Assembly: GCA_936432065.2 (NCBI GenBank)
Contig: OW386285.2
Location: 185,256,301 to 185,320,300 of the forward strand
Direction: 5' to 3'
Length of the DNA stretch: 64,000 nt
Source: Rutpela maculata
Taxonomy: Eukaryota > Arthropoda > Insecta > Coleoptera > Cerambycidae
The notes beneath the pieces were generated by a model, which was not told where the DNA came from, did no database searches, and was given only the letters and a program-made list of their open reading frames with translations. This document shows, piece by piece, positions 13,170 to 26,037 of this stretch; positions within the stretch are counted from its first letter, which is position 1; the number at the start of each line of letters is the position of its first letter. A program made the position numbers and the translations under genes.

Positions 13170-14108
13170 AGCCTGAACGTCCCGGTCAGGCAATTCAGCC
13201 TCTTTCACATACTTCGCCAGTCTATCCAAGTGTACGATCTTCATCTTGGACTTTTTGTTTCGTTGAATCCGATAAACGACATCATTTATTCGGGTAATAA
13301 CAGTATAAGATCCTTCCCAAGGAGGTTGAAGTTTCGGTGACTTCCCTTTCTTCCGCTGTGGGTTGTACAGCCAAACCAGATCCCCCACCTTGAATCCCCC
13401 TGTACTGGCATTCTGATCATAACGAGCCTTCAAGCGGTTACTAGTTCTGTTCATCTGCTCTCGATCATTCTTCGGCTGTTCTCGGCTTCCATTTCTGTAG
13501 TTGCTCATCGAAAATGGTTCTCCACGGGCAGCACAATTTTTACACTTGCGACACCAGGCCTCCACATCCTGGCGACTATTAACCCAATAGAACTGTTCCC
13601 GTGCTCTACTCAATGTCTTGTTTATGCCGAAGTGTCTGCTGGACGTTTCATTGTGCACTTTCTGGAGTACTTCTGGTACACGACACCTGGGAATCACTAA
13701 ACGCATAGCAACCTGCTTCCCATCTGGGCTTTCCCATGCTCTCCTCAAAAGCCCATCTACGACCGTAAGTGAATCCCATTGTGACCATAAAGCCTTCAGC
13801 CCCATTTCTTTGTTGGAAACATCCTTCCATGCTGGACGCGTTCCCTCTTCTTTTGCTCTCAACATGGGTCCGATTTCTACATCGCGCAATTGCTCTTGCC
13901 TCAGAGTTTTCTTTGTCCAATTGTCTGGAAGATCGACCTTGACAATGTTGACTTCAACCATGTTCGGCAATTTTCCCACCTGAGGGTAGCGCTTGCAATC
14001 TTCCTTGCCTGGTTTTCTGGATAATACAGGAGTTTTGCCTGCCTGCGTTGTCAACGGTTTTCTCGCATTGGTCGTTCTCTTTTGACAGAATAAATTGTTC
14101 GTTCCCAA
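13167..14108 (-). pseudogene. Integrase remnant lacking the catalytic core
   Basis: The 313-codon ORF holds an integrase N-terminal zinc-binding region (H..H..C..C near residues 153-193, ending CRKCKNCAARGEP) after a linker typical of the RNase H-integrase junction. It then jumps directly to a C-terminal module (KVGDLVWLYNPQRKKGKSPK), also typical of Gypsy integrases. The D,D-35-E core that should lie between them is missing, as are reverse transcriptase and RNase H upstream. The junctions are clean, pointing to internal deletion rather than gradual decay. It overlaps the protease frame at 13954-14108. Confidence 0.85.
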
Positions 14109-14388
14109 TCCTTAAGACTCGCTTTCCTACGTCAACAATAAATCCATACTGTTCCATAATGTCCAGTCCCAAAATGAAGTCATCCGTGATGTCAGCCACG
14201 ATGACCCTGTGGTCGAACCTTAACTGTCCAATCTGCAAACCCAGGTCTACTTCTCCATGAACCGTAGCCCTGTCCCCCGTAGCTGTCCGGACGATCACCT
14301 CATTTTGCCTCTTGATAATCTTATGCCCGATATAAATCCTGGACGTACTATTGATGACGTAGTACCTGTGTCGATGGTAAACAAACAT
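13954..14388 (-). pseudogene. Retropepsin-like protease, C-terminal part
   Basis: In the next frame after gag, this 144-codon ORF contains the protease flap region and the ILG-type motif (DDFILGLDIMEQYG, near residues 69-82). The active-site DTG sits in the gag frame (TIDTGTTSS). The overlap at 14295-14388 may be a programmed frameshift between gag-DTG and the rest of the protease, or a mutation; I cannot tell. No reverse transcriptase follows. Confidence 0.75.
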
Positions 14389-15962
14389 TTTCTTCCGTTC
14401 ACATATCCTTGCAACAACAGACTGCTTGCAATTCTTCGAAGCTGGGAAATCTTAATTTCTCTGGGGGCACTGCATTCCTTAGCCAGCACAGCCCCCCTGG
14501 TGTAGTTTTCCTGCTTCTCTTCAATATTCACAGCATTTACTCGACTCTCCGAGTTCTGCTGTCGACAGTCTCGTTTCATATGTCCTACCTTGCCGCAGTT
14601 GAAACATTTAATACCTCCGCTCGGCTTTCCTCTATTTTGTTGTTTTTCTTGCTTCCCGAGGCCATCCAATTTATCACATAATTTGGTGAACATTTTCTGC
14701 ATCTCCGTCAACATAGGGTTCTGGTTCATTTCTGGTTGCGATTCTTCGAGAGTCACAGCTCGCACTCTCGATCTTGGAGTATCCCTGTAAGCGGCTTCTA
14801 CTTCGAGTGCACGCACCAAAGCTTCGCTACTACTTTGGTGTCTCGTCAGCCTCAGAACTCGCCTGATCTCTTCGTCCCTTATATCATCTAAAAAGGCCCC
14901 CACGGCTAATTGTTCCTGGAATTGTTTAGGTGCACTCGGATATGCCAGGTGTGCCAGTCTCTCTATCGCAACTTCAAATTCTTGTAAACTTTCCCCAGCT
15001 TTTTGCATCCGGGATTTCAGCTGAGTCTGGTATAATTGGGCAAGGTGTTGATCGCCATACCTCAAGTCTAATGCAGCTTCCAAGACTTTAAAGTCCCTTT
15101 GTTTCTCCACCGGGATAGTCTGAAGTAATTCTGAGGCCTGGCCCCTTAACGCCAGAACTAATGCCATGGCCTTTTCCTCGTTATCCCAGTTGTTCGCACA
15201 TGCTGCTGCCTCAAACTGCCTCTTGTACGTCGTCCAGAAACTTTGGCCATCAAAAGAAGGAGGTTTTAGTCGCTGACCTGATGATACCACCTGCTGGCTT
15301 CCTCTATCTCTCAACTGTCGTTTAAGCCGGTCTATTTCTACTTCAAACTCAGTTACTTTTTCTTCTACCTTATCTACTTTTCCTTCAACCTTATCTACTT
15401 TTTCTTCGACCTTGTTTATCTCTTCTTTAACTTCTTCCTTGACAGAAATGATTGCGTCCTGTTGTATTTTTATTTGATCGCTCAGGATTTTCCTTAATTC
15501 CTCCTGGCGTCTTTCTTCCAAGTCTTCCATTATTTTTCTGAGTTCGTCTTTTTCCTCTTGACGTTGTCTTTCTTGTTCTTGACGTCTTCTTTCTTCATCC
15601 TCTTTTTCTTTCTGACGTCTTGTTTCTTCATCCTCTTTTTCTTTCCGACGTCTTGTTTCTTCATCTTCTTTTTCTTTCCGACGTCTTGTTTCTTCATCCT
15701 CTTTTTCTTTCCGACGTCTTGTTTCTTCATCCTCTTTTTCTTTCTGACGTCTTATTTCTTGATCTTCCATAATTTTCTTTAATTCGTCCCTTTCTTCTTG
15801 ACGTCTTCTTTCTTCCTCTTGACGTCTTTTCTCCTGTTCTACTTTGTCTTCTTGACGCCGTTTTTCCTCCTCCTGGCGCTGCTGTGCCATCATTTTTTGG
15901 AATTGTTCAAATAAGTCCTGTATTTGTTTATCGGATGCCATACTTCTTGTTGTTACGGGCAT
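14295..15962 (-). CDS. Gag polyprotein with 11-residue repeats
   Basis: The intact 555-codon ORF starts MPVTTRSMASDKQ. Residues about 30-165 are a highly charged Glu/Arg/Lys coiled coil with near-perfect 11-residue repeats of the type TRRRKEKEDEE; about 165-225 is a second coil (KVEEKVDKVEGKVDK). Residues about 235-400 form a capsid-like domain (PPSFDGQSFWTTYKRQFE). A CCHC knuckle, CFNCGKVGHMKRDC, follows near residue 460, and the ORF ends in the protease DTG region. It packages RNA in Gypsy-type elements. Intactness in an element without polymerase suggests retention for assembly in cis or trans. Confidence 0.85.
   Translation of the reverse strand: MPVTTRSMASDKQIQDLFEQFQKMMAQQRQEEEKRRQEDKVEQEKRRQEEERRRQEERDELKKIMEDQEIRRQKEKEDEETRRRKEKEDEETRRRKEKEDEETRRRKEKEDEETRRQKEKEDEERRRQEQERQRQEEKDELRKIMEDLEERRQEELRKILSDQIKIQQDAIISVKEEVKEEINKVEEKVDKVEGKVDKVEEKVTEFEVEIDRLKRQLRDRGSQQVVSSGQRLKPPSFDGQSFWTTYKRQFEAAACANNWDNEEKAMALVLALRGQASELLQTIPVEKQRDFKVLEAALDLRYGDQHLAQLYQTQLKSRMQKAGESLQEFEVAIERLAHLAYPSAPKQFQEQLAVGAFLDDIRDEEIRRVLRLTRHQSSSEALVRALEVEAAYRDTPRSRVRAVTLEESQPEMNQNPMLTEMQKMFTKLCDKLDGLGKQEKQQNRGKPSGGIKCFNCGKVGHMKRDCRQQNSESRVNAVNIEEKQENYTRGAVLAKECSAPREIKISQLRRIASSLLLQGYVNGRKCLFTIDTGTTSSIVRPGFISGIRLSRGKMR
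15590..15765 (-). repeat. 33-bp tandem repeat inside gag
   Basis: About five units of 33 bp (each containing 'ttcttcatcctctttttctt' on the plus strand) encode the 11-residue Gag repeats. Units differ at only a few positions, so copy number probably varies between element copies. Confidence 0.9.
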
Positions 15963-16380
15963 ACGATGAAATTAAAATAAAATAAATTTAACTGTCACGT
16001 CAATATCGGTAATGGAACTTTCTAGACAAATCTCGAAATAGCACGAAAAAGTCTTATCCAGAGTCTTTTGTCACTATCCAGTTCAGAGAATTTAATAATC
16101 TCCACTAATGTCCAAATAGAAAAGTTCTAGAAATTTTCACGCACTAAATGAGTCTTTTTCAGTGTCTCTATCACTTCTCAGTTCAAAGGATTTAATTATC
16201 ACACTAATGTCCTAATAAAATATTCTACAATGTCTCAAAAATGCACTTAAACACTATTTTCCTGTTCGAAAACAACCCTCGAACAATGTCCAGTAAATTA
16301 GTCCTGTGTTAGCACTAACCCTCGAGAATCCTTCTCGAACACTCCAGCACAACTTCAGAGCTCCTCTTGTCATAAAATTC

Positions 16381-16398
16381 CGCTTTCTGACACCAATT
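16381..16398 (-). other. Primer-binding-site candidate
   Basis: Directly after the 5' LTR the minus strand reads AATTGGTGTCAGAAAGCG. TGGTGTCAG resembles the complement of a tRNA-Leu 3' end plus CCA, by comparison with the tRNA-like gene at 56.8 kb. Assignment to a tRNA is an inference. Confidence 0.65.
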
Positions 16399-16814
16399 TG
16401 TCACGTGTTTCCACCCTTAGGAAACCACCCTCGCAAATTCCGTGGGTTCCAAAAATTATAACAAGAGATGTCCACTAACACACTTTATTAAATATTTACT
16501 GGATACTTCACAATACTATTATTAATTTAAATACACTTTTACTGACTAAAATCACAATGTTTATCACTTTGTTTATCTTTGAAGTCTTAACCTCACTTTC
16601 TATACTTTCTGAACTTCTGAACTACTCGCTGAGAATGCGTCTTTTATACCTAAAAATGACAGATCTCGATTTTTCTGTGATGACGCCACCATTCTCTAGA
16701 TCATTCCAGATGTCACCAGAACTAACTTCTTCTGGTAGGTTTCTCGAGTAGGTGCAAATACACTACTTTTTAGTAACCAACATAACCTTAAATTTTAAGG
16801 GGTTGCAACATATT

Positions 16815-16817
<3 letters not shown>
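16399..16817 (-). repeat. 5' LTR
   Basis: 419 bp, TG...CA ends on the minus strand, nearly identical to 12737-13155. It should hold the promoter of the element, although no TATA box was pinned down. Confidence 0.92.
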
Positions 16818-17430
<613 letters not shown>

Positions 17431-18429
17431 ACTGCGATTATATTTTATACGCCGTTCAAATGTTATTTTATTAAAGAAACATAAATAAGTTAACAAAAAG
17501 TTATAAAATGTGTAATTTTCTAATTTTGCATGAAATAAAGGAAAGATTTAATTTTTTTATTTGTATGTCATCTTTTGTCTTGTAAATTTTCTATAAAAGA
17601 TGCAAAATTTTGTACAAAAAATTATACTAAACACAGGACTCTTTTCGTTAGATAAATATCTTTATTTATACGTATCATTAGGTTTTACATATAAAACATA
17701 CAAATTTTGCATCATGTCTATACATACCTATACAGTCTTAAAACTCATTTTGAAACCACACGTCAATATTATTGTCTTCTTTATGAGTATTATCGATTTT
17801 ATCACTTTCATTACAAAATTACAAAGGTATAATTTTGAAAAAATTATTATTGCCTAATGGCCAAATCAGCCAAAATGTTGTAACTATGTTCGCCACATCC
17901 ATACAAGCTACACGATGTGATGAGCTATACATTAATTGGACATGATATTTATTGCTTGCATTTAAAAATGATAAAATAATTTGTAATAATAAAGCTGTAT
18001 AAAGTGAATGATTTTCTACCACATAACAGTCCGCCATTAAGAAAAAAATGTCTAACTCTCAGATTAACAAAGAGATAGTATTTAAGATACCTTATATAGC
18101 CTTTGTCCATACAGGTAATTTAACTACAAAAAACAAACAATCACTAAGTAACTTTCTTGCATAGATTAACAAATTTTATTGTTCCATTTTGAGTTCTGAG
18201 ACACAGTGGCACTAACAACAGTTGACAACACACTGTCCGCGATGTCGCACTGAGCATGCACTAAAAGCCACAAAGGACTGACGCAACCTATTATGTGTAT
18301 CCCAACAACTATGAAGTTAACGTCGTTGACACAAAGACACCAAGCTTTCTGATAATCTTACATACACTTACAAACTAATATCAAAACAAAGTCAAACAAT
18401 ATAAGAATAAATTACCGTCCTTTAAATGA
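17431..18429. other. Intergenic AT-rich sequence
   Basis: No gene or structured repeat recognised. Short ORFs at 17600-17857 and 17819-18037 lack family features. Confidence 0.5.
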
Positions 18430-20600
18430 TGAAGGGCTAACTTAAATAATTTTCTCTTGACACAAGATTGGAGTTTTCTATATAGCTGTGACTTGAGCAT
18501 GCACAAAAGATTTGAAATGTTTATTGGTGTTATAACTGATGCAATTGATATTATGTTTCCGATAAAATCAAAAGTAATAAACACCGAAAAAAATCAATCG
18601 ATTAATTGGTTCAACAACGATCTACGTGAAATGAGAAACCATCTGCAATTATTACACGAATATTCTAAAATACAACCTACTGTTGATAATGTAACTACTT
18701 TTAAAACTTTTAGATCCTTCTATACAAAAGAACTGCGAAAAAGTAAAATAAAAGTCCACGATAATTTCATAACCTCACACAACAATCCGCCGTCGTGTTA
18801 CTAATAAAATTACGTTTTGACGTAATTTTATTAGTAACATCATTTGGATTTTAATACATATTTCTCTAATGCAGCCTTAAACATAATCAAGGAACTACCA
18901 ACTTGTAATAGGATATATACAGATTTTTTGGATAATTTTATAACACCCAACACTTTCAATTTCACTTTGATATCTAATGAAACTGTTACTTAAAACAATA
19001 AATAATCTTAAAAACAAAAAAGCAAGGATGTGTATGATATATGAGCACACATAATAATTAAATCCATTAAATTTTATATTATATTACTACCTCTAACAAC
19101 ATTAATAAATATTAGCTTAGCAAATAGTATATTCCAAGACTGCTAATATCAAAAGTTGTATCCATCTACAAAAAATATAAATGGCCCGTTAATGACCTCA
19201 CAGGCCTATTTCAGTAATACCGTCAATAGCTAAAATCTATGAATCGTCTTTAAAACAGCAAATAATTGATCATTTTGAAAGTGAAAATTTATTTAGTCCA
19301 AGTCAATTTGGATTTAGAAATAAACTATCACCCACTTTATCTATAGATAAGTTAACCAGTCAGGTAAATCTAGGTTTTGAACAAAAGCAATTTATTTGCC
19401 CTAAGTTTCTAGATCTAACCGAGGCCTTTGATTGTGTATCACACCAAATTCCCATAAATAAACTGCAATTTTATGGTTTTACAATAGATAGTATCAGGCT
19501 TATCGAATCATATCTCAGCAATAAGCAACAATATGTCGCATACAACAACAGTATATCAACCCGACTTGACATGAAGACTGATGTACCAGAGGGCTCAGTC
19601 CTTGGTCCAGTTCTGTTTCTAATTTATGTTAACGATTTATCTTCTTCGATAGACAATACAACCTCAACCATCCTGTTTGCAGATGACACAAATCTTACCT
19701 CACGAAATATTAATTAAGATGTTTTAAAGGTATCAATGCTAGAAACAGAGTCAAAAGTAGAAGATTGGTTTCTTGCGAACCAATTAAATCTCAACATCAC
19801 AAAACTGAGACCATGGTTTTAGTCTTAGAAAAATGGATCAAATTGATAATCCAAATTCAGTTAAGTTTCTTGGTGTTTATTTGGACAGCAAGTTACTATG
19901 GGAGAATCAGTCATACAGATCATGTAAGTAGGAAAATTTCAAGAAAAATATATATACTTCGCAGTTTGACTTATCGGGTATCTAGAAAAACCCTTATCAC
20001 TGCATATCACAGTCTCATTCATTCCCTAATATCGTATGCTATACTTGTGTGGGATACATGCTAGCTCTACTGCTAACGTGTTCTCCTTACAAAGACAAGC
20101 AATAAGAATAATTGCGGGTCTCAAATTCAGAGATGACTGTAAATCCAAATTTATTGAATTAAAAATTTTAATGGTTCTTTGCACATACATTTTTTACCAA
20201 ACGTCTTTTAAAAGTCGAAGAAAGCAGTATCTATTAAAAAATGCTTTCTATAACACAGAAGAATTTTTAAACAGCGAATTAGTTGCAATATAATTATGTA
20301 AGCATCTGCGCGTCCGTATGTATATTGTATATGTATATCTTTAAATAATAACCAAACAAGTCTGTAATTGTCATACTTATTTTAAAATTGATTTACTTAG
20401 TCTGTACATACTTTTATTCAAAATCATAATTTCTAAATTTCTATATATATTTTAATATGTTTTACTGTATTGTATCTACCATTTATTTTTTACATGGATT
20501 GTTTTATCATTTTATATTTTCCCCCTTTTGACCTGTGTGAATACTATTTTGTATAATCAGCACCAATAAATTATCTTATCTTTATATTATCTTATCTTAT
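18430..20600 (+). pseudogene. Jockey-like non-LTR retrotransposon, 5'-truncated and decayed
   Basis: Coding similarity starts in the endonuclease-RT linker (18457-18804) and resumes with reverse transcriptase at about 19190-19720. There I read a fingers-region DLTEAFDCVSHQ, then VPEGSVLGPVLF and the catalytic FADDT. The 3' part (19765-20293) holds the conserved post-RT region (LQRQAIRIIAGL). Stops and frameshifts separate these pieces. The 3' UTR ends near 20567-20600 in a TTATC-type repeat, a usual non-LTR tail. No endonuclease domain remains. Confidence 0.85.
18797..18838. repeat. 19-bp perfect hairpin
   Basis: 'gttactaataaaattacgt' is followed by a 4-bp loop and its exact complement. It lies where the linker ORF of the Jockey-like element ends, so it may mark a rearrangement breakpoint. 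Confidence 0.85.
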
Positions 20601-20700
20601 CCATCTGTTTATCTCTCTATATGTCTGTCTGTCCGCCCGCTCGTCCGTCCGTCTATCTATCTGCCTGTTTATCTGTCTGCCTGTTAGTCTGTCTTTTACT
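20601..20700. repeat. Degenerate tetranucleotide repeat
   Basis: A TCTG/TCCG/TATC-rich simple repeat follows the tail of the Jockey-like element, probably derived from its 3' microsatellite. Confidence 0.75.
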
Positions 20701-20865
20701 TGACACTATATATGCAAAACCTTTTGATGAAGAAAAATAACATCGAAGAATTAGTATATGATTTTATTGCAAAATTTACAAAGTGGACACTAAAAAATAA
20801 TTTTAAAAAAATGTGATGCAGGATATGATGTTTGGAATGTAGCTAACCCAATTGCCAAGGAAAAC

Positions 20866-22720
20866 TTTTTTTTTGTGGGAGGGGAAATCATCATGGACAC
20901 CCTCACTTAGAGTCTATCGCGGACGGGTAGTGCTGGACTCCAACCAGCTAAAACCCTCCCTCTCTTCAGTGTTTCCTGTTGGCCTGGGACTGCTTTTGCT
21001 TCTCATCAGACCCACAGGTCATTTAAGTTTGTCGGTGTTAATTGGTGTTTCTCCATGGATTCAAACCCATCTCTATTTCTTCCTCTTCCTTCTTTTTGAT
21101 AATATGGGTTATTCCCTCCTCCGCCCTTCTCCAGTTCTCCGTTTCTAGCATCCTCTCTACCCTCCATCTGTTGCATGCGAACACGTCATCGATCTGTCCA
21201 CGGTGTACACACTCTGTACTGTCAGTCTTGCCAATATCATAAAAATACTCTATGAAGCACCCATGTCTGCTAAGGGCTTGGGTGAGGTAATAGCCTACCT
21301 CACCATGCCTCCATTCCATCCACACTTTGATGTTTGGGATGAGGTGTCTCGTTCACCTTCCCTTGTCTGCAGTGTCCCACCGTCTCTGCCATCTTTCAAA
21401 CAACCTGTCCCTGGCCTCTGCCCTTCGGGTTCCTTCAAAGATTTCCAGCCATTATTTGGCCATCAGATCCAAAGGGTGGATCCCCGCCACTACCAACGCC
21501 GCCTTGTACGAAATCATTTTATATGCACTGCTCACCTTTAGTGTGGCACATTGCTGGATCCTAGCCATCCTCCTCCTCGTCCTATCCACCTTCATCGCAC
21601 TTTCCCAGATGGGAGCTGCATACAAGAGAATAGAGTGCACGACGCTGCACAGCAGCCTCCTCTTGCTCGCTCTCGGTCCGTGCGTATTGGCCATAAGCCT
21701 CCCAATGGCTGTGGCTGCCTTTTCCGCCATACTCGGCCGTCTTTGTGGCATGGACACCGAAGTTCAGCTTGGAGTTCAGCCAAACCCCTAGGTATTTCAG
21801 GTGGTTCCTGGGGATATCTCCACCTGGCCCACCCTAACTTTCATGGATAGAAGATATCTTTTCCTGGTGATAACCAGGAGCTCCGTTTTCCAGGCAGCTA
21901 GCTCAAACTGCATTCTATTTAGCCATCTCTCGATCCTTCTGATGGCCTCGTTGGCTGCTTCCATTATTTGGACAGTCCACCTTCCAGTCACCATTATGGC
22001 CAAGTCGTCAGCATACCCGATGACCTTCACACCCTCCTTCCAGGGCAGTCAAAAGACGTCGTCAAACATCACGTTCCACAAGGTCGGACTAAGCACCGAC
22101 CCTTGTGGAACCACACACGAGATGCTTTTTCAGGTTATCTCTCTCTCTCTGTGTTGAATCCGATCATTCTGTCTTGGAAATAGCTCATTATTACTCTGAC
22201 AGAGGCATGGAGCTAACTCCAAGATCTGCATCTCCCATCCCGCCGTGTTAAACATGTCTTTGACATCTAGGGTCACGACAACACATATCTGTTTCATGGC
22301 TAAAGCTTCCTCTGCCATCTCCTTTAGTAGTCTAGATGCTCCTACCATTGATCATCCTTTCCGGAAACCGAACCGGCTTTTAGATAAGCCGCCCTTCTCG
22401 GCTATCTCCTTCTCTAATCTCCCCAGTATCAGATACTCGAGGATCTTACCCATGGCATCAAGTAAACATAGCGGTTGGTGGGATGACGGTTCCTCCGGCG
22501 GCTTGTTCCCTTTACGGATCAGGATGACCCTGGCCTTCCTCCATCTGCTCGGGAAATCCCCACTCTCTAGGGCACGGTTCATTACTCTTAAGATATCTCC
22601 CGGGTATTCTTTCGCAACTAGCTTGACTATTTCAGGCGGACTCTCGTCTAAGCCTTAAACCTTTCCACTTTTAAGTCTGGCACATGCTGCCTCCAGGTCC
22701 TTCTCCGTGGATTCTCCCCA
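20866..22720 (-). pseudogene. R1-like non-LTR retrotransposon, RT to 3' end
   Basis: On the minus strand, in order, I read the fingers/palm region (22352-22582: SRWRKARVILIRKGNKP), VTLDVKDMFNTAGW (22130-22348), the catalytic GYADDLAIM (21797-22030), the thumb/connection (21452-21757, LYAAPIWE) and the His/Cys-rich C-terminus (21038-21325). A 3' UTR with 'gtgtccatgatgatttcccc' ends at an A-run near 20866. Frameshifts and stops interrupt every step. The RT signature and C-terminal zinc region fit the R1 clade. Base composition is clearly GC-richer than the surroundings. Confidence 0.85.
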
Positions 22721-24156
22721 AGTCCTGCTCTCCTATTCTGCCTTTTACCCTACCGATGAATCGCGATACATTCCCTTCTGAGGGCTGTGATCCTGTAGAA
22801 GAACACACTAGCTGGCGTGAAAATGACGCGAAACCAATTTATTTGGGCGCCAGCCGCGTTCTGCGCCGTTCTTCCACTCCCAGGCGGGTTCGAGATAAGA
22901 TGCACTTCAATAGCCGAGTAATGGATTAAGGCTGCACTACCTTAGATCATTAACGACACTCTCTCTCAGGACGTGAATAAGGATTGAATAATTAGATTTT
23001 CGCATAAAAAAAATCCCAAGCGAAGATTTCTCTTCGACGGGATTGATTTTTTGGTGTGGTCGTCACGTTTTTATCTGCTAATAACGGACTCTACACCTAA
23101 GGATTTCTGAGAAAAATGCATAAAAAAATCCCTATCGAACCCCCGTTAGGCAACCAGATGGCCGAGTGTTAATGTGAGTTAACTCGACACATCCGGTCTT
23201 CCAAACGAAAGTTCCAGGGATGGTAGACTAGCAACAAGATCAATTAAGATGCAATTAGTTCAAAGAATCCATTTATTTAACAGATATGGTTATATACATA
23301 AATGGATATAGCAAAAATTCTTATTTAAAGTATCGCGCCTCCCCCAATTAAGGCAAATGGCTTTCAAACCATACAAGCGAGAGCGCTTACGCTAATGATC
23401 AATTAGGTAGAAAAGATTCATGCAAACCTTCCCAGAATCAAATGCAAGCTTTTTTTCTAGAGGTCTTAGACTTTTTGTAATTTGATAATTACGGCTAACT
23501 GATTATAACATAACAATGTTTTACAAAAAAAATTTAGTTTCGCTAGAGACTACTTAGCTTTAAAGTTCTCATATCGTGGTGGTTCACGTACTCAAACACA
23601 TTCATGAGGACTTACTACTACATAAGTTAGATAGCGTTCGGTCAGTCCACAACTTACTTGCCCTTGATGTAGGTGTTCAATATTAGCAAAATTGCGACAA
23701 TCCACCTTCAAGCGACTTTTGGGCAAAATTAAATTTTTGGTTTATTATGCACAAGGCGTTTTCCTCTGTAACTCGTATTATTTGGCTTTCCTACCAGCGC
23801 TCGACCAAATTGCAAGCCGCTGGGTGAATCCAAACTCTTTTATGCGAGAAACCGGCCTTGTCCATGTTCATTTATTTTTATCAATTTTTTTGCTTATCGG
23901 CGCTACGCCGTCTTTGTCACGATCGTCGGTTTCGCCTTTTACATGAACCACTTTATAGTTCATACCCTGAACCAAAACATATTTTTCTAAGTGAAAATTC
24001 GGTGTTTCTTCGAATTTTCACCTGGTTGTTTCTAATGCCTTATGGAACTCATAACGGTCCTTATGGACTAGTCTGTGGCTCTGAAGTCGCTCAGACTCTT
24101 GAAAATGTCCTTAAATGAAATTTTTGCCTAAGTCGAATTTTCATTCTGTTTTCAAC
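22721..24156. other. Unresolved sequence splitting the R1-like element
   Basis: Part of 22721-22930 may still be R1 linker. The remainder shows no recognisable gene. One Box-A-like word, TGGCCGAGTG (23160-23169), is present without a good Box B. Because the R1-like upstream segment resumes at 24157 in the same orientation, part of this block is probably a nested insertion about 1.2 kb long; its class is unknown. Confidence 0.45.
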
Positions 24157-24366
24157 TTAGGTCGATTCTGGAGGGTTCTGCAACAATCCATCCATCCTTC
24201 TGATCTTTCTGCCTGCCTTCCTGGGCATTGACTCATTGCAAGCTCTAGTAACCGCATCGGTGAGGGTCTCCTCCGTTTCGAAGATGCCTCCTCGGAAGGA
24301 ACCAGCCAGACTTTGTGGCGTTGAAATAGAAGGTTTTACATGGCCATCAAAAAAGGTTGGCAACAA
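24157..24366 (-). pseudogene. R1-like EN-RT linker fragment
   Basis: This 69-codon ORF includes DAVTRACNESMPRKAGRK, the Cys-x-x-SMPR signature found between endonuclease and RT of R1-type elements. Orientation and order agree with it being the upstream part of the element at 20866-22720. Confidence 0.65.
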
Positions 24367-26034
24367 CTACAAGTAACATAGTTACGTCTCTGGTTAGCAC
24401 AGTAAAGGTACGGAAAGCAAAAGGGCAGTGGGTTCAAGGTTCTGGATGCCATGATTAACTAGTGTAACCAAGAAAGGAAAAGCTAGAGGTTAAAGAAAAT
24501 AGAAGATAATTCACAATAGCAATATATTACATCAAATAATGAAAGACAAATTCAAATATAATACAAAAATCAGTGATAAGGTAAAGATATTCACCAATTC
24601 TTAATCTTATAACATACTACAAAAACAATATCTCTATATTGCCATAAACAAGATATCAATAATACACGCGCAAAAATAACAAAATAATAAAATACCATTA
24701 TACGTAGGCATTCAAGATAACCATAATAAGATACTAAAATGTATACTAGACAATAAAATATCATATCAGAGGTATCTATGGCAAACACAATAAGGCAATA
24801 AGATAATACGGTAATAAAATAATAAAATACCTTAGATATACTAAAAGGCAGAGGGCGTATTATGATTTACTTTCATAATAAAAAAATTCGGCAGCTACTG
24901 GAAGCGGCTGAAACCTCCCACCCGGTGGATCTTTGAAGCCGAAAAGAGCATTAAACAATATGAACGATCTCATTTAATTATATTTATTAAGTTGAAATAT
25001 TTTTTTCATATTAAATCAGAAAAAATATTCTTCGGTGGGATTTGGACCTAAGAACTTGAGTGTTAAATTTATAGTCTGCACAACATTAATATTTTATTCA
25101 ATGTTTTAATACAAATATATGCTTCATCGAATCCTAGCCCGGAGCCAGCCAGTCAACCACGGTGAACACCGCCAAGGCGGGTGTGAGGCTGTACGGGGTA
25201 GGTCCAGTTTGGCTTGGAGAAAAATAGAAATGTGGGATAGTAGCTCCTGTCTGCTGTAGGCAGGCTTAAAAACTAGGTTAAAATTATAATATGTCCACAT
25301 GGACCTAAAATTGATATAAAAATAAACACAATACTATAAGAACGTTCGTAGGCAAGAGCGCTTAATAATTTTGATTATTGATATGGGAAACAACTAAACG
25401 AAAATGTTCGTTGGTAATGGGATGGATGGCAAGGAATGGCCATCTTTGGAAAAAACTATATAACTCTTGGTGGACAGCTTCCCTGCCAGATGTGGCCGGG
25501 GTAGTGTTGATGGTGGATCGTTTAAGTTTGAGTTGATATATTTTATTTTATCTTTTGACCTCGACCGATTTTTCACTAAAGTGATAGCTGTCAAATTTTT
25601 GGCTCCAATGTTTCTCTGGAGAATTTGGTTTTTGAAAAATGTTTAGGTTGGTACAAATGTCTTAAATTGTTTTTAGGTTATGTAGCACTATTTTTAGGTT
25701 ATGTTGCCGGAAGAATTTCCGGCGGGATGCCGGAAGTAGCGGAAATAGTTTTTAAAATATAATGTCACTGTCACTTTTAAAGTTTTATTGGAAAAACTCA
25801 CCGAAAGCATTCCGGTCTGGTTGCTTACACTTGTAGGGCTTGTGAGCGGTTCAGGAAGGCCTCTCACACCTTCCATGGGGTTTATAAACGTCGAAAAAAC
25901 TTGTAATCTCTCGATGCACTGAACACGTCAAAAATACTCAGCATACAGTCAGCACGCTTTAGCACACTAGCAGAGAACTTATACCACAGATGGACCCGTA
26001 GTATTTTTTGGGAATTTTCCTTTGAGTCCATTTA
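24367..26034. other. Intergenic, no gene recognised
   Basis: It contains a polyadenine-rich tract near 24480-24840 and a GC-richer patch near 25130-25260 (CCGCCAAGGCGGGTGTGAGG) that could be repeat-derived. No family was recognised. Confidence 0.5.
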
Positions 26035-26037
26035 ATA

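Larger units (their letters stand above)
12737..16817 (-). mobile_element. Gypsy-type LTR retrotransposon, internally deleted
   Basis: The element is 4.08 kb and transcribed leftwards. It has two 419-bp LTRs, a primer-binding-site candidate, a purine tract, a full-length gag-like ORF, a split protease and the two ends of an integrase. Reverse transcriptase, RNase H and the DDE core are absent. The LTRs differ at about two positions, so insertion was recent. Flanks are (AT)n, which hides the exact target duplication. It is best read as a non-autonomous derivative that may use enzymes from a full-length relative. Confidence 0.9.

Noticed and set aside
20852..22929. Plus-strand ORFs of 60-150 codons
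   Set aside because: They are antisense shadows of the GC-richer R1-like element, whose minus-strand frames carry the RT motifs.
24380..24460. tRNA-like stretch with 'gtgggttcaaggttct'
   Set aside because: Box B is poor (extra G, no matching stems) and no cloverleaf could be drawn.
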